A DNA stretch of 26,261 nucleotides, from contig LWCA01000478.1 of assembly GCA_001642005.1 (NCBI GenBank), forward strand, positions 1-26,261, given 5' to 3'. This DNA is from Intoshia linei (lineage: Eukaryota > Orthonectida > Rhopaluridae). The position numbers and the translations under genes are program-made. Positions 10,701 to 21,232 of this stretch are shown here, piece after piece. The notes under the pieces were generated by a model. It made no database searches, was not told the origin of the DNA, and saw nothing but the letters and a program-made list of their open reading frames with translations. Each line of letters starts with the position of its first letter. The stretch's first letter is position 1.

Positions 10701-13700
10701 ATTTTTTATACTTGTCTTATATAAATGTGAAATATCATTTATTCTAAAAATGTAAAAATTTTTAAAGATATATTCAAATATATATTCGTTATTCATCGCA
10801 GAGTACTATGTTCACTGATTTGTTTCGGCATAATTCCACTTTCATCAATTCTTCAAAATGTAAGAAAGTAAAACCTTAAAAAATTAAAAATTATGCATAT
10901 TAACTTTTAGATACCATATGACAGGACTGTGTCATAATGTATTATTTTATACTATTTTTAACATTTTTAAGCAAAAAATAAAATGTTCTCATAATACCTT
11001 TTTTAATTTAGATTAAATTTAAATCTATCCATTATAGATTATTACTCGAGCTAGACAAGAAAATTTTTTTGTAGAATATCTATCAAAAACCAAAAATATT
11101 GAACAATTTTTGAATTCTTTATCTTTATCATTAGAGGTATAATACATTTAATTTAAATTATATCATATTATATCTATTATTTATATGTATTATTTAAATA
11201 CAGGGCTATGAATAACCAACAGTACAATTGTATATAATATATGCAAATCAAAAAAGATTTGTTTCCTCTATCCATTGATTAACTTTTTTTCAGTTTTACA
11301 CTGCAGAGCACTGTTGGAGTAATAAAATTTCGGTTCACCTATAGAAAAATGTTTCTAACATCAGCCATTAATTTAGAATTGTAGGTCCGTCATAAATTGT
11401 AGGTTGCCACTAATGGCCTAACCCTCTCCACGGCAATGTTGATATATATTATTATGTGTGACATAATATGTTGTGCATCAAGTACAGTACTGTAATTTTG
11501 CGCAATTTTAGCATTACAAGTCCAAAAAAATTACCGATATTAACCTTGAAAATGCACGAAGTAAATTATACAATTCAGCAACACTGGCTTTCGATCAATT
11601 TGATAAAATGGACAAAAATACAATTTTGGATCCTTCAAATGTTTTACACCATGAAGTATTTTAATTATATAAATACAATTTAAATACAATAACCCTATTT
11701 ATAGTTAATCTTAAAAACCAAATCTGTTGTAGTTGAATGGTTGGACAAAGAATTGTCGCATAGCATTACTAGCGATCAAAATTCCATTTTTTTTGATTTA
11801 CCCAGAAAATATGAACAGGAGTTTTTACAAGATATGCATTCTCTTAATGTTTTATCTCACATTTACTTGGTATTATTGTTTAAATAGGTGAAAGATGCCG
11901 ATATTTTAACTCGCGTGTCAGAATTTATCTCAGAAATAGTAGACTTTATTCAACACATTATTGATAATGGTTATGGGTAAGTAATTGCATGAATTCATAA
12001 TATACAATCTCGTCAGCGTTTTTGCAATAAATGGTAGTCAAAATTTTTCATTTGAAATTTAATTATTCAATAATGTACACATCCATTTCAAAATGAACTT
12101 TTAAACTGAAATAGTTAATTTATATGCTTTATCAGCGTGAAATGAATTAAAAAATTTTTTTGTTATATTGTTATGTAATACAAGCTCAATAAAAAAATGC
12201 GGTTGCCCGGATTCGAACCGGGGTTGTCACGGCCACAACGTGACGTACTAACCACTATACGACAACCGCCAATGTAAATGGATTATTTTTGCTAAAGTAT
12301 AAATTTATAATTTTAAGTAATTAGATACAATTATTTTGTAGAGTTATTTACAATGGTTAATTTGTTGCATTGCGTTGACTTTATATTTAATCCTTGACAC
12401 TGAATTTAGTTACGCATCGAATGAAAGTGTTTATTTTGATACAGTGAAATTTTCTCAAAATTTTAAATATGGTAAATTGAGACCTGAAGCTCTCAATCGA
12501 ATTAACGATATTTTGGAATCTGAAGGTATCTTTTATTTTTGGTAAAAATGTAATAAAAATATCGTTTCCCTATATTGAGGTTATACTGGATGTGAATAAC
12601 TGCATTTTAGGGTCTCTATCACAACAAAATACTAATGAAAAAAAGGCACAAGTTGACTTTGCATTATGGAAGCGTTCTAATCCTGGTGAACCATCGTGGG
12701 ATTCACCATGGGGAAAGGTATTGTCTTTTTAAGTTGTAAATTAAAAATAATTTTAAAATTTCGAAAATACGGATAGTATGTATTATTCTTACAATTCATT
12801 AATATCTAGGGACGACCTGGTTGGCATATTGAATGTTCTGTGATGGCTGCAGCTGGAGGTTCTAAAAAACTGGATATACACGCCGGAGGAATTGATTTAG
12901 CTTTTCCACACCATGAAAATGAAATTGCTCAATCTGAGGTTATTTTTTCGATATTTTATTTTTAAACATTGGTTACCCAGTTGAACTCATTATTTAATCT
13001 ATTCATGAAAATTTCATGAATATATTCATTTATTTTCACAGCTTCTTTTCTAAACTGCCATTAAATATCTGGTCCAAAATTCGTAAAAAGTAACATATTT
13101 ATTTGATTCTACATTATTATTATTATATGAAGCTGACTGTTATTAACGTGTCTTTATAAGATGTATTCACTTTTATGTAGTTTAGAGGGTAACCACTTGG
13201 TTACTAACCTCTTCTGTACATATTATCAAATATAACTTATTAAATGTATAGGCTTGTTATTTGGATGGATGGGTCAACTATTTTTTACATAGTGGTCATT
13301 TGACTATAGAAGGTTGCAAAATGTCAAAATCTTTGAAAAATTTTATATCTATATCTGATGCACTTAAAACGCATTCTTTTCAAGAAATTCGAATTTTATT
13401 TCTTTTGCATTCCTGGATGGACACTTTGGATTATGGTGAATCTACAATGATGGAAGCAACCGGTTATTGGAAAATTTTGCAGGTAACCTGAATAGTTTAA
13501 ATTTAAATTGTAAATTTAAGAATTTTTTTGATAATGTACTGGATTGTAAACGCAAATGGATTGGAAATCAAAAGGAATTAAATCCAAATAAGGCTGTTAA
13601 ATGGGGAAAAGAAGAAACAAAATTAAATTTAGAGTGGATTTTAATGAATTTATTTCTTTATATTTAATCTAGGTTTACATCGTCTCTCGACAAAATTCAT

Positions 13701-16103
13701 GCAAATTTATTGGGTTATTTTTTATACGGTTGATATCAGGTTGATTTTGACCATTGACGGATTTTGCAAAGTATAAAAATTTACATTTTATTGTTTGAGG
13801 TGAATTTTTAGAGTATACAGTTTAGGATTTTCTTTTTTGATTACTTTTTGGGACATTAACCAAAAATTTTGGTAGAATCTTCCCTGATGTGTATGTATAC
13901 TATACTTATATATTAATTTTTTTTAATTTAATTATAGACAATTTTGACACCAAAAATGCCATGTTCCAGTTGAAATTTATCATATGTCGATTTAATTGTT
14001 ATGAAGCATATTATGAAAAAATTGGAAAGTTATCATTTTATCCTCTGGTTCAAAAAATGGCTCAATATGTTTATAAAATTATAAACATTTTTGGTTTGAT
14101 AAGAGATGATGATGATTTGTCTCTTGTTCAAAACAATAATGTAAAGATTACGGAGGAATCAACGGTAATTTTTGTAGGTTATGTTTTTACTTTTTTAGAA
14201 TTTGAAGGATGCTATTTATGCATTTTGTAATTTTAGAAAATTTGTTAGGGAACATGCTATAAAAGTGTCTGGTATGATTAATTTATTATATTAGATCATT
14301 ATTTTAAAAATAATATTTTTAGAACCAACGATAAAAAATACATTTCTGTCTGAATGTGACCTTCTCAGAGACTCAGTATTGCCGAAATATGGACTTAAAT
14401 TAAGTGATAAACTTAGTAAGTTGTTTTTAATTTTAAATAACCATAGTGATATTATAGGTAGACTTAGGTTCTAAAGTCTTAAAATCTATAGGTTTATTTA
14501 GAATTCAGGTTAAGTTAATTACTATTGTATTTATATTGGATTGCATGTTATTGAATTTTCAATACCAATGCGTTGGTATTGTTTTAACTTAAATTAACTG
14601 TTAAGTTAAGTTAACCCGTCCATACCAACCTTTATTTTTTAAGTTATCGAAACTACATTATTTTAGAGGTGTAACAGTAATATGCATTGTGTCGTATTCA
14701 GACCGCTATTTGTTATTATACTGATTCTACCGTGGTGTTTAGTTGATGACACTAGGTGCCCGATTTATATATCATGAAGAATTGTCAAATTTTAATATTT
14801 TCATAAAAAGTGAGTTTTAGTTTTTTTTTTATGAAGCCAAACTTTATAACAATGTTTATACATTTTTTAGATGAAACATGTGTTCGATTTATTGATCCTG
14901 AACATGTGAAAGAGGTAATATATTTTAATTTTTTCTTATTATAAATTTTTAATAGAATATTTAGACAGTAAAACTTATTTCAATTTCTACCGAGCAAAAA
15001 CGTAATTTAGAGGTATATATTTATTATTAGAGTGAATGACATTTTGTTAGTTTCATTACAAACCTTGGAAGACAGGATTAGCATTCAATTAGATTTTGAT
15101 TCATTTCTTATTTATTAATTATAATATTTATGTATTTATGTTAATGTTAAAGTTAATGCTTCATTCATTATTTAACAATACCTAATCCACGTTAATTATT
15201 TGTATACTCATTTTCATATTTAAATTTTTTGTAAAACAAATACATTTTGTACATTTGTATTGTAAAAAATGTAATAAAATCATAACAATAAATTTATTAG
15301 TATTTTATTTTATAGGGCATTATTGATGCTACAAGTCTTTTGATGATATGTTTCTCATTACAATAATCAATGATTTCTAACTTTTATTAAAAACTGAGAG
15401 TTAATTATTGTCGTGTCGTTAAATATTACACAAGGCATGAGAACAAAATTTTTGGATAAAATCATTTTCTCAATATATATCTTTATCAGTTTCGTACCCT
15501 TTCCTTTCACCATGTTGAGTATTATTTATTTATCTGAAACGTGACAAGATTTAAGATTTAATTTAAGATTCAAATTTAAATTATTATTCATTATAAATTT
15601 AATTTACGCCTTATATCTTTTCAGTCGATTTTGATGAATTAATTTAACTAGCATTGTTGCACGCCCATGTGACACTTTTTACGATTACATTTAAATTTCT
15701 TTGTGATGTTTCATACTGTCAAATTAAGAAAAATTTTGTATTTACTGATAATATTGATGTAACACACTTGTAATCCTTGTGAATTGGTATTTTTCAAAAT
15801 ATAAAATATTCCTATATTAATTAATAATTCACTTAAATGAAACAATATTTTTAGAAAGAACGTGCTTTGAAGCGCCAAATTGATCCTTCCGTCATGTTTA
15901 TAAACGAGAAAGATAGTAGTGGTAAACCTAAATACATACAATTTAATGAACTGGTAATAACTCATTTAATAATGTTGAAAATGTAAATTTAGGGCATCCC
16001 AACATTTGACTCTAATAATGAACCATTATCTAAAAGTCAATTAAAAAAATTAGGAAAAATTTATGAAGCTCAAAAGAAAAAATTTAATTCAAAGATAAAA
16101 TAA
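7730..16103 (+). CDS. CARS1: Cysteinyl-tRNA synthetase, cytosolic (19 exons; 5' exon missing)
   Basis: This class I synthetase charges tRNA-Cys with cysteine in the cytosol. Exons: 7730-7818, 9945-10041, 11038-11136, 11512-11655, 11705-11848, 11888-11976, 12410-12525, 12611-12717, 12810-12938, 13252-13482, 13521-13633, 13673-13713, 13938-14164, 14199-14271, 14323-14415, 14871-14914, 14965-15012, 15855-15953, 15993-16103. All borders are GT-AG with matching phase. Seen: [18 protein letters not shown] (HIGH motif plus first zinc Cys), [22 protein letters not shown] (second zinc Cys), [12 protein letters not shown] (zinc His/Glu), [11 protein letters not shown] (KMSKS). The eukaryotic C-terminal tail ends [20 protein letters not shown] and TAA at 16101. 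Tail and core align with animal cytosolic enzymes almost without gaps. The start exon, with the LYNSLT-type segment, was not found upstream. All catalytic motifs are intact, so it is probably functional. The exon 5 donor (11848) and exon 13 donor (14164, alternative 14140) are least certain. Confidence 0.93.
8326..8359. repeat. Perfect 34-bp palindrome
   Basis: CGTCAAAATATGTATAT (8326-8342) is followed immediately by its exact reverse complement, with no spacer. It could extrude as a cruciform, or it may be the fused ends of a small inverted-repeat transposon. No flanking duplication was found. Confidence 0.85.
8836..9074. mobile_element. hAT-type MITE, 239 bp
   Basis: CAGTGCTTTCCAACTGGTGT at 8836 and ...GGTTGGAAAGCACTG ending at 9074 are inverted repeats. 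Flanks CACTTCAA (8828-8835) and CACTACAA (9075-9082) are an 8-bp duplication with one mismatch. Subterminal GTGTGTCG/TGTGTCGCCAA repeats are typical of hAT non-autonomous elements. No coding sequence. It lies in a CysRS intron. Confidence 0.88.
9560..9820. mobile_element. hAT right end (left end not located)
   Basis: The sequence ends ...AGTGCGCCAGGGCGCACTTG then TTGAGAAACACTG at 9820. Inverted, it begins CAGTGTTTCTCAACAAGTGC, a classic hAT terminus. The expected target duplication would be GTATAAAT (9821-9828), but no matching copy or left TIR was seen upstream. The left border given is arbitrary. Confidence 0.5.
10042..11037 (+). other. CysRS intron, about 1 kb, no internal feature
   Basis: Bounded by donor GATAAG|GTAATT and acceptor ATTATAG|ATTATT. 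AT-rich sequence with short inverted segments (AATTCCGTTAATATGGAATT near 10559). Nothing recognisable is inside. Confidence 0.6.
12198..12269 (-). tRNA. tRNA-His (anticodon GTG)
   Basis: Read on the minus strand from 12269, the acceptor stem GCGGTTG pairs with CAACCGC, and the discriminator A is at 12198. The D-arm TCGTATAGTGGTTAGTAC is the eukaryotic box A region. The anticodon stem is TCACG/CGTGA with loop TTGTGGC, giving GTG. The T-arm CCCGG-TTCGAAT-CCGGG holds box B. All stems pair perfectly, there is no intron, and a T-run follows as a Pol III terminator. The base at -1 is also G, though eukaryotes add G-1 post-transcriptionally. The gene lies antisense inside the 433-bp CysRS intron 11977-12409. 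All parts look functional. Confidence 0.96.
13483..13520 (+). other. Ultra-short (38-bp) CysRS intron
   Basis: GTAACC...AAATTTAAG between exon ends ATTTTGCAG and AATTTTTTTG. Unspliced reading meets TGA at once. Splicing joins YWKILQ to NFFDNVLD, which aligns without a gap to animal CysRS (KFLNEFFLNVKD). Comparable short introns in this gene are 13634-13672 (39 bp), 14165-14198 (34 bp), 15954-15992 (39 bp), 11849-11887 (39 bp), 11656-11704 (49 bp), 14915-14964 (50 bp) and 14272-14322 (51 bp). Confidence 0.8.
15013..15854 (+). other. CysRS intron, 842 bp, no internal feature
   Basis: Donor GAG|GTATAT, acceptor TTTTTAG|AAAGAACG. It holds AT-rich sequence without a recognisable gene or transposon end. 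A minus-strand frame at 15711-15965 is antisense to the next exon and is not supported. Confidence 0.6.
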
Positions 16104-16588
16104 ATATTTAAATTTGCAAATTTCATAAATGTATATCACTATTTGCATATTGGTCTAATGGTTAAATTATTAATAGACTTACATCATGTCAACTAACCCC
16201 AAATCATGACTGAACTACGCTTAAATGCTTTTTTTCAAATTCACAATATAAGCATATTACTTGAGCCCAAACTAACCAGCGCTCATACAAAAACATTTTA
16301 GATATAGAGCTGAATCTACCCAGCTCGAGACCACCTGCAAATGAAAAATGCCAATAAAATTTAAAAAAACGATGTGTAGTGTCATATACAATAATATAAT
16401 CAACGTATGTATAACCTAATATAATTTATAAGGATCTTGACTTGATATTTTAAATTTAAAACAACATTTATGATATTCAAGAACACAATTTTTTTAAAGC
16501 TCAATTTGGAATAATGATGTGTCCAGTAAAAAAATATCATTGAGGCACCGAAGAGGTCTGTACACGGTATGTTCGTCACTATCTAGAC
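16104..16588. other. Intergenic stretch downstream of the CysRS gene
   Basis: An AATAAA overlaps the stop codon (16099-16104) and another lies at 16353-16358; either could serve polyadenylation. No coding sequence or transposon end is seen before the hAT-like end at 16589. Confidence 0.4.
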
Positions 16589-17059
16589 TAGTGGTTCCCA
16601 AAAATATATTGTCGACCCCTTAATAGTATACAAATATTTTTAGAAAAGATCAATTAATACAAAATAGTGAGTATGTTTATTAGGTTATAACAGCAATTAA
16701 AAAAATTTTATCTTAAAATTACTGGTTTTTTTACAATGAAATTTTTATTTTGTTTTAAAAAAGTCGTTAAGAATCGGAATGGTAAAAATAGTAAAATTTT
16801 GGCGATTCAAATTCTTTGAAATCGACGTGTCACCAGTTTTGTTATGTCGATTCTGTCACAAAATATGTTACAAAAAAAGTGTATACAACCATTATTCTTT
16901 TCATCGTTTAAAACGAGTTAAGATTAAATAGAATTAGAAAATGATGTGGAATAGAATATGAGTCACTAAATTTTAATGTTTGGTGTTAAATAATAGAAAA
17001 AATTTTCAAAATTATTTGACAGACAGATGTACTGAATCGTTAATTTTACACCTCTAACA

Positions 17060-18070
17060 CAGTGATTTTTAACCTGAGCAAAAATATTTTTATCGCATCA
17101 GTTGGGATTCTAATATAACATCAGATTATAACCGTTCAATGAGTTTAGCTGGAACAGTGGTTATAGTCACATGATTATTTTGTAGAAAGAGTTTGTATTC
17201 ATCTTTGGAATTTTTTTATTTAGGTGAACTCGTTAGAATTAAACATTACATGCAATTTTAATTAACAATCTAATTATATTTATAACACAGAAATACCAGA
17301 GTATGCAATAAATCCATTCAATGTTGATTTAATTCCATCGAATTTAGTAGAAGAATTGATTGACTTACAAAATGACATTGAGGCACAATTCATTTTTAAA
17401 CAAAAGGGTTACTCTACCTTATTTTTCAAAAAAAATGCATATCCAAATCTTTGGAACGAATTGAAATTGTTACTATTGGCCTTTCCATCTACTTACCTTG
17501 TTGAAAAAGGTTTTAGCGTAGTAACTGATCTTCAATCCAAAAAGAGGAACAAATTACATTTATCAAAACGGGGTGACTTAAGATTATGCTTAACAAATAT
17601 CGCTCCTTAATAAATAGCCATTAAATAAATTTGTCATTAATAATAATCATTAATAAATAAGCATAAATTTTATCTTTTCTTTGTAAAGCTTAAACATTTA
17701 TAATGTCATGATTCCATTTAATATTTCTTATTTTAAATTTGTTACATTTATTCATTATAATATATTTTTCTTTTTTTTAAATACTCAGTTTTTATCGTAT
17801 TTTTTGTATATATTATTTTTATGATCCATCAAATTAAAAAAATAATCTCAAATTTCATCTGCATATTTCTTAAGATATCAAAAAAACAATTATTAATTGC
17901 TTTTTTATTTTATTCCGTATCAACTCTACCGTTAAAAAAAATTGCTGCATAACATGCACTATACATTTATAAACTTTGTAAATTAAAAAAATATCGATTG
18001 TTTTTATGGGGCGATAATTTTATTTTTGTTAAAAAATGGGCGATTCTCCAAAAAAGGTTAAGAACCACTG
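17060..18070 (+). mobile_element. hAT element with perfect 8-bp target duplication
   Basis: The left end CAGTGATTTTTAACCTG (17060) and right end GGTTAAGAACCACTG (18056-18070) are inverted repeats. The flanks CTCTAACA (17052-17059 and 18071-18078) are identical over 8 bp. The 1,011-bp element keeps only the last ~107 codons of a transposase, so it is a deletion derivative. The perfect duplication suggests a more recent insertion than the surrounding element. Confidence 0.94.
17290..17610 (+). pseudogene. hAT transposase C-terminal remnant (ZBED5/SCAND3-like)
   Basis: An open frame of about 107 codons begins near EIPEYAINPFNVDL and runs to TAA at 17608-17610. It reads VEELIDLQNDIEAQFIFKQK, then AYPNLWNELKLLLLAFPSTY, LVEKGFSVV, KKRNKLHLSKRGDLRLCL. 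This is the dimerisation (hATC) tail of the ZBED5/SCAND3-like hAT group. The first in-frame ATG is ATG-like only at 17356, and the BED finger and catalytic residues are missing. It is not frameshifted, unlike the remnant at 3526-3868, and belongs to another subfamily by its TIR. I treat it as a relic; an independent role would be speculation. Confidence 0.75.
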
Positions 18071-18262
18071 CTCTAACATTTTGATTATTATTAAAAGTAG
18101 AAGGCGTGAAAGTACGACACTATATATAAGTATGTGAGTAAGTAACACAGTATAAATAATAGAGTGAATTATATACAATATTATAGAAATTTTTTAGAAG
18201 CGTGGCGCGACATTTTTTTAGTCCTGCAGTGTTACACTCATAAAATAATTTGGAGAACACTG

Positions 18263-18648
18263 ATATAAGACCTACGATAAAAAACATATCACGATATTTA
18301 TTAATTTATATTTATAAAAACAAAATTACATATAACTATTTTATAAATGTTATTATTATTAAATACTAACATTAATCATATTTATATGACTTATTGAATG
18401 TTCTTTTAGCTGAAGCATTTTTACCAATTAATAAATTTCTAAATTTTATAAATAAATTTAAATATCTTTTCGATGGACCTCATATACAATATGTATCATG
18501 ATTCATGAATACCCAATTTCCATAATACCTAAATTGTGCATATTTTTATGAAGATACTCAAAGATATTTTGGAACAATGGTAAATATTCGTCATAATTAA
18601 CCACACTACTAAAAAAGTTTGAAAAAAAATTTCATAAAAACCAAAATA
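18263..18648. other. AT-rich stretch without features
   Basis: Between the hAT cluster and the Tc1-like element. No coding frame of note, no repeat ends recognised. Confidence 0.4.
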
Positions 18649-18891
18649 CACTTCACGACAAAACCTTAGAGCACCTGTATTATATTGAAATATAAGGAAA
18701 ACTAAAATAAATTATAATCTAATTTTTTGAATACTAAAACCATATGGTATATCAGTTATTGCCCCGAATTTTAAATTGTGTAATTATGTATACTTTTTTT
18801 ATAATTTGAAAATAAAAAAAAGTGCTCTAACGCTTTCTAATTTACAGCAAAAATAGGTACAATAATTTATTTAAAACATAATTTTATAACT

Positions 18892-19816
18892 TTAATAATG
18901 AGTTCTTCCACCTTTATTTGTAATACCTTCAAAAATTCTAGAAGGCATACTTGCAATTAAGGTGTTAACCTTGGGTTGGTCAATGGAATTCCAAGATCTC
19001 TCTATGGCTGATCTCAGATCTTTTAAACATTTATATTGTTTTCCATCTTTATATACAATCCCAGTCATCATTCCCCATATATTTTCACGATTTAACCATT
19101 CTTTAGTTTTTTTAGACACGTGTATAGGTGCATTGTCTTGTTGGAATATTTTAAAATTCGTTTTGCAAGAAAGTAAAAATTCATTTAGTATTGTTATATA
19201 TTTTTCAGAGTTTAATTTTTCGTTTGTAAAACATAATTTAGTTTTAAATTTTTTTCCAAATCCTCCCCAAACCATCACTGTTTCCTCCACATTATCGTTT
19301 TAATTTAAATAATTGCTCTTTTCTAATATCGTGACAATAGTAGCAATAACCATCTGGTCTGTCCAGGTTAAAACGTTTTTCATCGGAAAAACATATTTGA
19401 TTCCAATTAATGGACATATTAGTACGAGCAAAAAGTACCGTTTTTTCTATGTGGAGTTTTGTAAGGTTTGAGCATTTTATCATGACTCTTCGTTGAATGT
19501 TCGGTGAGAAACATAATTCCCGTTTTATCGTCCGAGTGGAAACGTCATTAAAAGAACATTTTGATTTTATTGAACTAGCACTAAGACAAGAATTAGACGC
19601 TTCTCGCAATAAAAGTTGTCTATCAGATGGATTTAATGTCTTTGGGCGTCCAATTTTATTATTTAATTTTTTTGACGAACAATTATTGGGATACGTTTGT
19701 ATGCACTTCCTACTTCTTGCTAATGTTATTGCAATTTTCGACTAACTATGCTCTTCCTTTATCATATAATCAATAATTCCCTTTACCCGTTCATTTAAAT
19801 ATTTTCCTTTAGACAT
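18892..19816 (-). pseudogene. Tc1-like transposase pseudogene
   Basis: The frame starts at ATG 19816-19814 (MSKGKYLNERVKGIIDYM). It meets TAG at codon 25 (19744-19742), then continues through SKIAITLARSRKCIQ (HTH) and GRPKTLNPSDRQLLLREASN (GRP motif). The catalytic segment CFSDEKRFNLDRPDGY carries the first Asp. A frame change near 19295-19305 leads to VEETVMVWGGFG, a family signature. IFQQDNAPIHV holds the second Asp. HVSKKTKEWLNRENIWGMM then brings the third acidic residue only 16 residues after that Asp, instead of the 34 usual for Tc1 (DD34E). An in-frame loss of about 18 codons has removed the SPDLNPIE segment. The end is GGRTHY*. It is clearly non-functional. Confidence 0.92.
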
Positions 19817-19918
19817 CTTTATCAAAAATTGTGTATTCTATATGTATTTATTAATTAGATATATTTTGAAATTAAAAAATTTAGCTTTAGTGCTAATTAA
19901 TACCTAAAATATAATCTC

Positions 19919-19935
19919 TTAGAGCACTTTTGTCG
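19919..19935 (+). repeat. Internal half-flipped copy of the Tc1-like terminal repeat
   Basis: 19919-19927 reads TTAGAGCAC, the exact reverse complement of 20102-20110 (GTGCTCTAA) in the right TIR. 19928-19935 (TTTTGTCG) repeats 20113-20120 in the same orientation. The left side mirrors this at 18822-18830 (GTGCTCTAA after an A-run), opposite to TTAGAGCAC at 18666-18674. Confidence 0.65.
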
Positions 19936-20130
19936 CGTGATCGATAATGAAAATAAATATTTTGGGGTAATTAGCGATGAATAATTGCAATAAATTATAT
20001 TTATACACTTTGATATGTCATAGATCAGTGACATTTTCTAAATTTATTAAATTTGATTTTAATTTTTATCCAGAAAATGGTTTTAATAGCATTTTTATAG
20101 GGTGCTCTAACGTTTTGTCGGGGGGGTGTA

Positions 20131-20870
20131 AATGAGTTATGATATAATTTAAAAAAACATGACAACACATAAAAAGGTCAATATCCATAGAAACCACCAA
20201 AACCGATAGTATATAAAATAAAGTTATTATTAATTTTAATCTATTTACTTTTAAATTAATTTAAATATTACATTTAGCAACTAAATTTTAGCTGATAGTA
20301 AATATCAGTTTCGCATCGAGATTTTTTTCGGGGACTCGACGAAATTTTTACAATATCGGAGTGTCATTTTTAACATATACAACACTTTTTTTTTAAATTT
20401 AAAATTTCACGTCTAGACTCTTTAAAAGGTGGGCTGAGTTATACACATTAATTGTCTAAATGACGCAAACAATTTTTTTCGTTTATATCAAGACCCAGAA
20501 ATTATTAAAACCCTAACGGTTCACGACATCTAATTGATAATGTTGACAAAATGGTTACAATTAATTTGTGTCACTTTAAGCTTTTAGTCACTTATATGCT
20601 AAGTACGGACTTGATAATATAAACTTGTTGATGTTTAAAATTAAATTCAAACAAGTATCAATTAACTAAATTAATGTACCACTAGCTTTATACTAGCATT
20701 TAAATAATTACTCGATTATAGTTTGGTCATAATCGCCTATTGAAATTGAATATTTAGCGTATTCGTTTCGAACTTTAATTAAATGTTGTGGGCTGTAAAT
20801 TCGGGCAAAATAAGTAGCAAGTCTAAATTACGAAGATTAATTAATATATACATGTATATAATGTATATAT
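20131..20870. other. Intergenic stretch without recognised gene
   Basis: Between the Tc1-like element and an hAT MITE. No coding exon was recognised on either strand. Remaining C-terminal exons of the Gemin5-like gene, which reads leftward from 21233, could lie here or further left, but I could not identify them. Confidence 0.35.
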
Positions 20871-21097
20871 CAGTGGTTTTCAACCTTTTTGTGTTCGCGA
20901 CCCCTTATAAAAATAAAAAATTTTTGCGACCCAAAAATTTTTTATATACTCCAAACATCTTATCAATTCACATAAATGAATAAATTAAAAAGCATATTCA
21001 ATTTTATTTATAGTTTATACTGTATTCAAATTCTTACGACCCCCTAATAAATTTCGCGAACCCCTAACGGTCGCGACGCCTCGGTTAAAAACCACTA
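20871..21097. mobile_element. hAT-type MITE, 227 bp
   Basis: The left end CAGTGGTTTTCAACC (20871) and right end GGTTAAAAACCACTA (21083-21097) are inverted repeats. GCGACCCC-type motifs lie just inside both ends (TTCGCGACCCCTTAT and TTACGACCCCCTAAT). Flanks GTATATAT (20863-20870) and ATATATAT (21098-21105) match at 7 of 8. The 66-codon frame across its left end is not a gene. Confidence 0.85.
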
Positions 21098-21232
21098 ATA
21101 TATATTATTATTACATTATTACAAGTTAATATAAATAATTTATAGGAATTATACAATGTATAAATAATATATACATATTTTATATATATTATAAATATGT
21201 ATAATATACATATTACGTATATTGGGTATAAA

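Larger units (their letters stand above)
16589..18262. mobile_element. Older hAT-like element interrupted by a second hAT
   Basis: The left end TAGTGGTTCCCAAAAATA at 16589 and the right end TTTGGAGAACACTG at 18262 form imperfect hAT-like inverted repeats. GTCGACCCCTT and the inverse of AAGCGTGGCGCGAC lie just inside. Flanks ATCTAGAC and ATATAAGA match only partly as a target duplication, so age or misassignment is possible. The younger element at 17060-18070 sits inside it. No coding sequence remains outside that insert. Confidence 0.45.
18649..20128 (-). mobile_element. Complete Tc1-like element, 1,480 bp, inactive
   Basis: The ends start CACTTCACGACAAAAC (18649, plus) and CACCCCCCCGACAAAAC (20128, minus). 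Both continue to TTAGAGCACC after one variable base. TA flanks the element at 18647-18648 and 20129-20130. Inside each end is a rearranged second copy of the motif (18822-18830 and 19919-19935). The single gene is a Tc1-family transposase on the minus strand, broken by a stop, a frameshift and a deletion. The TIRs still look recognisable, so it could be mobilised only by a transposase made elsewhere. Confidence 0.9.

Noticed and set aside
18962-19303. 113-codon plus frame, and its neighbour at 19497-19745
   Set aside because: They are antisense to the Tc1-like transposase pseudogene.
20783-20983. 66-codon plus frame
   Set aside because: It straddles the left end of an hAT MITE and matches no protein.
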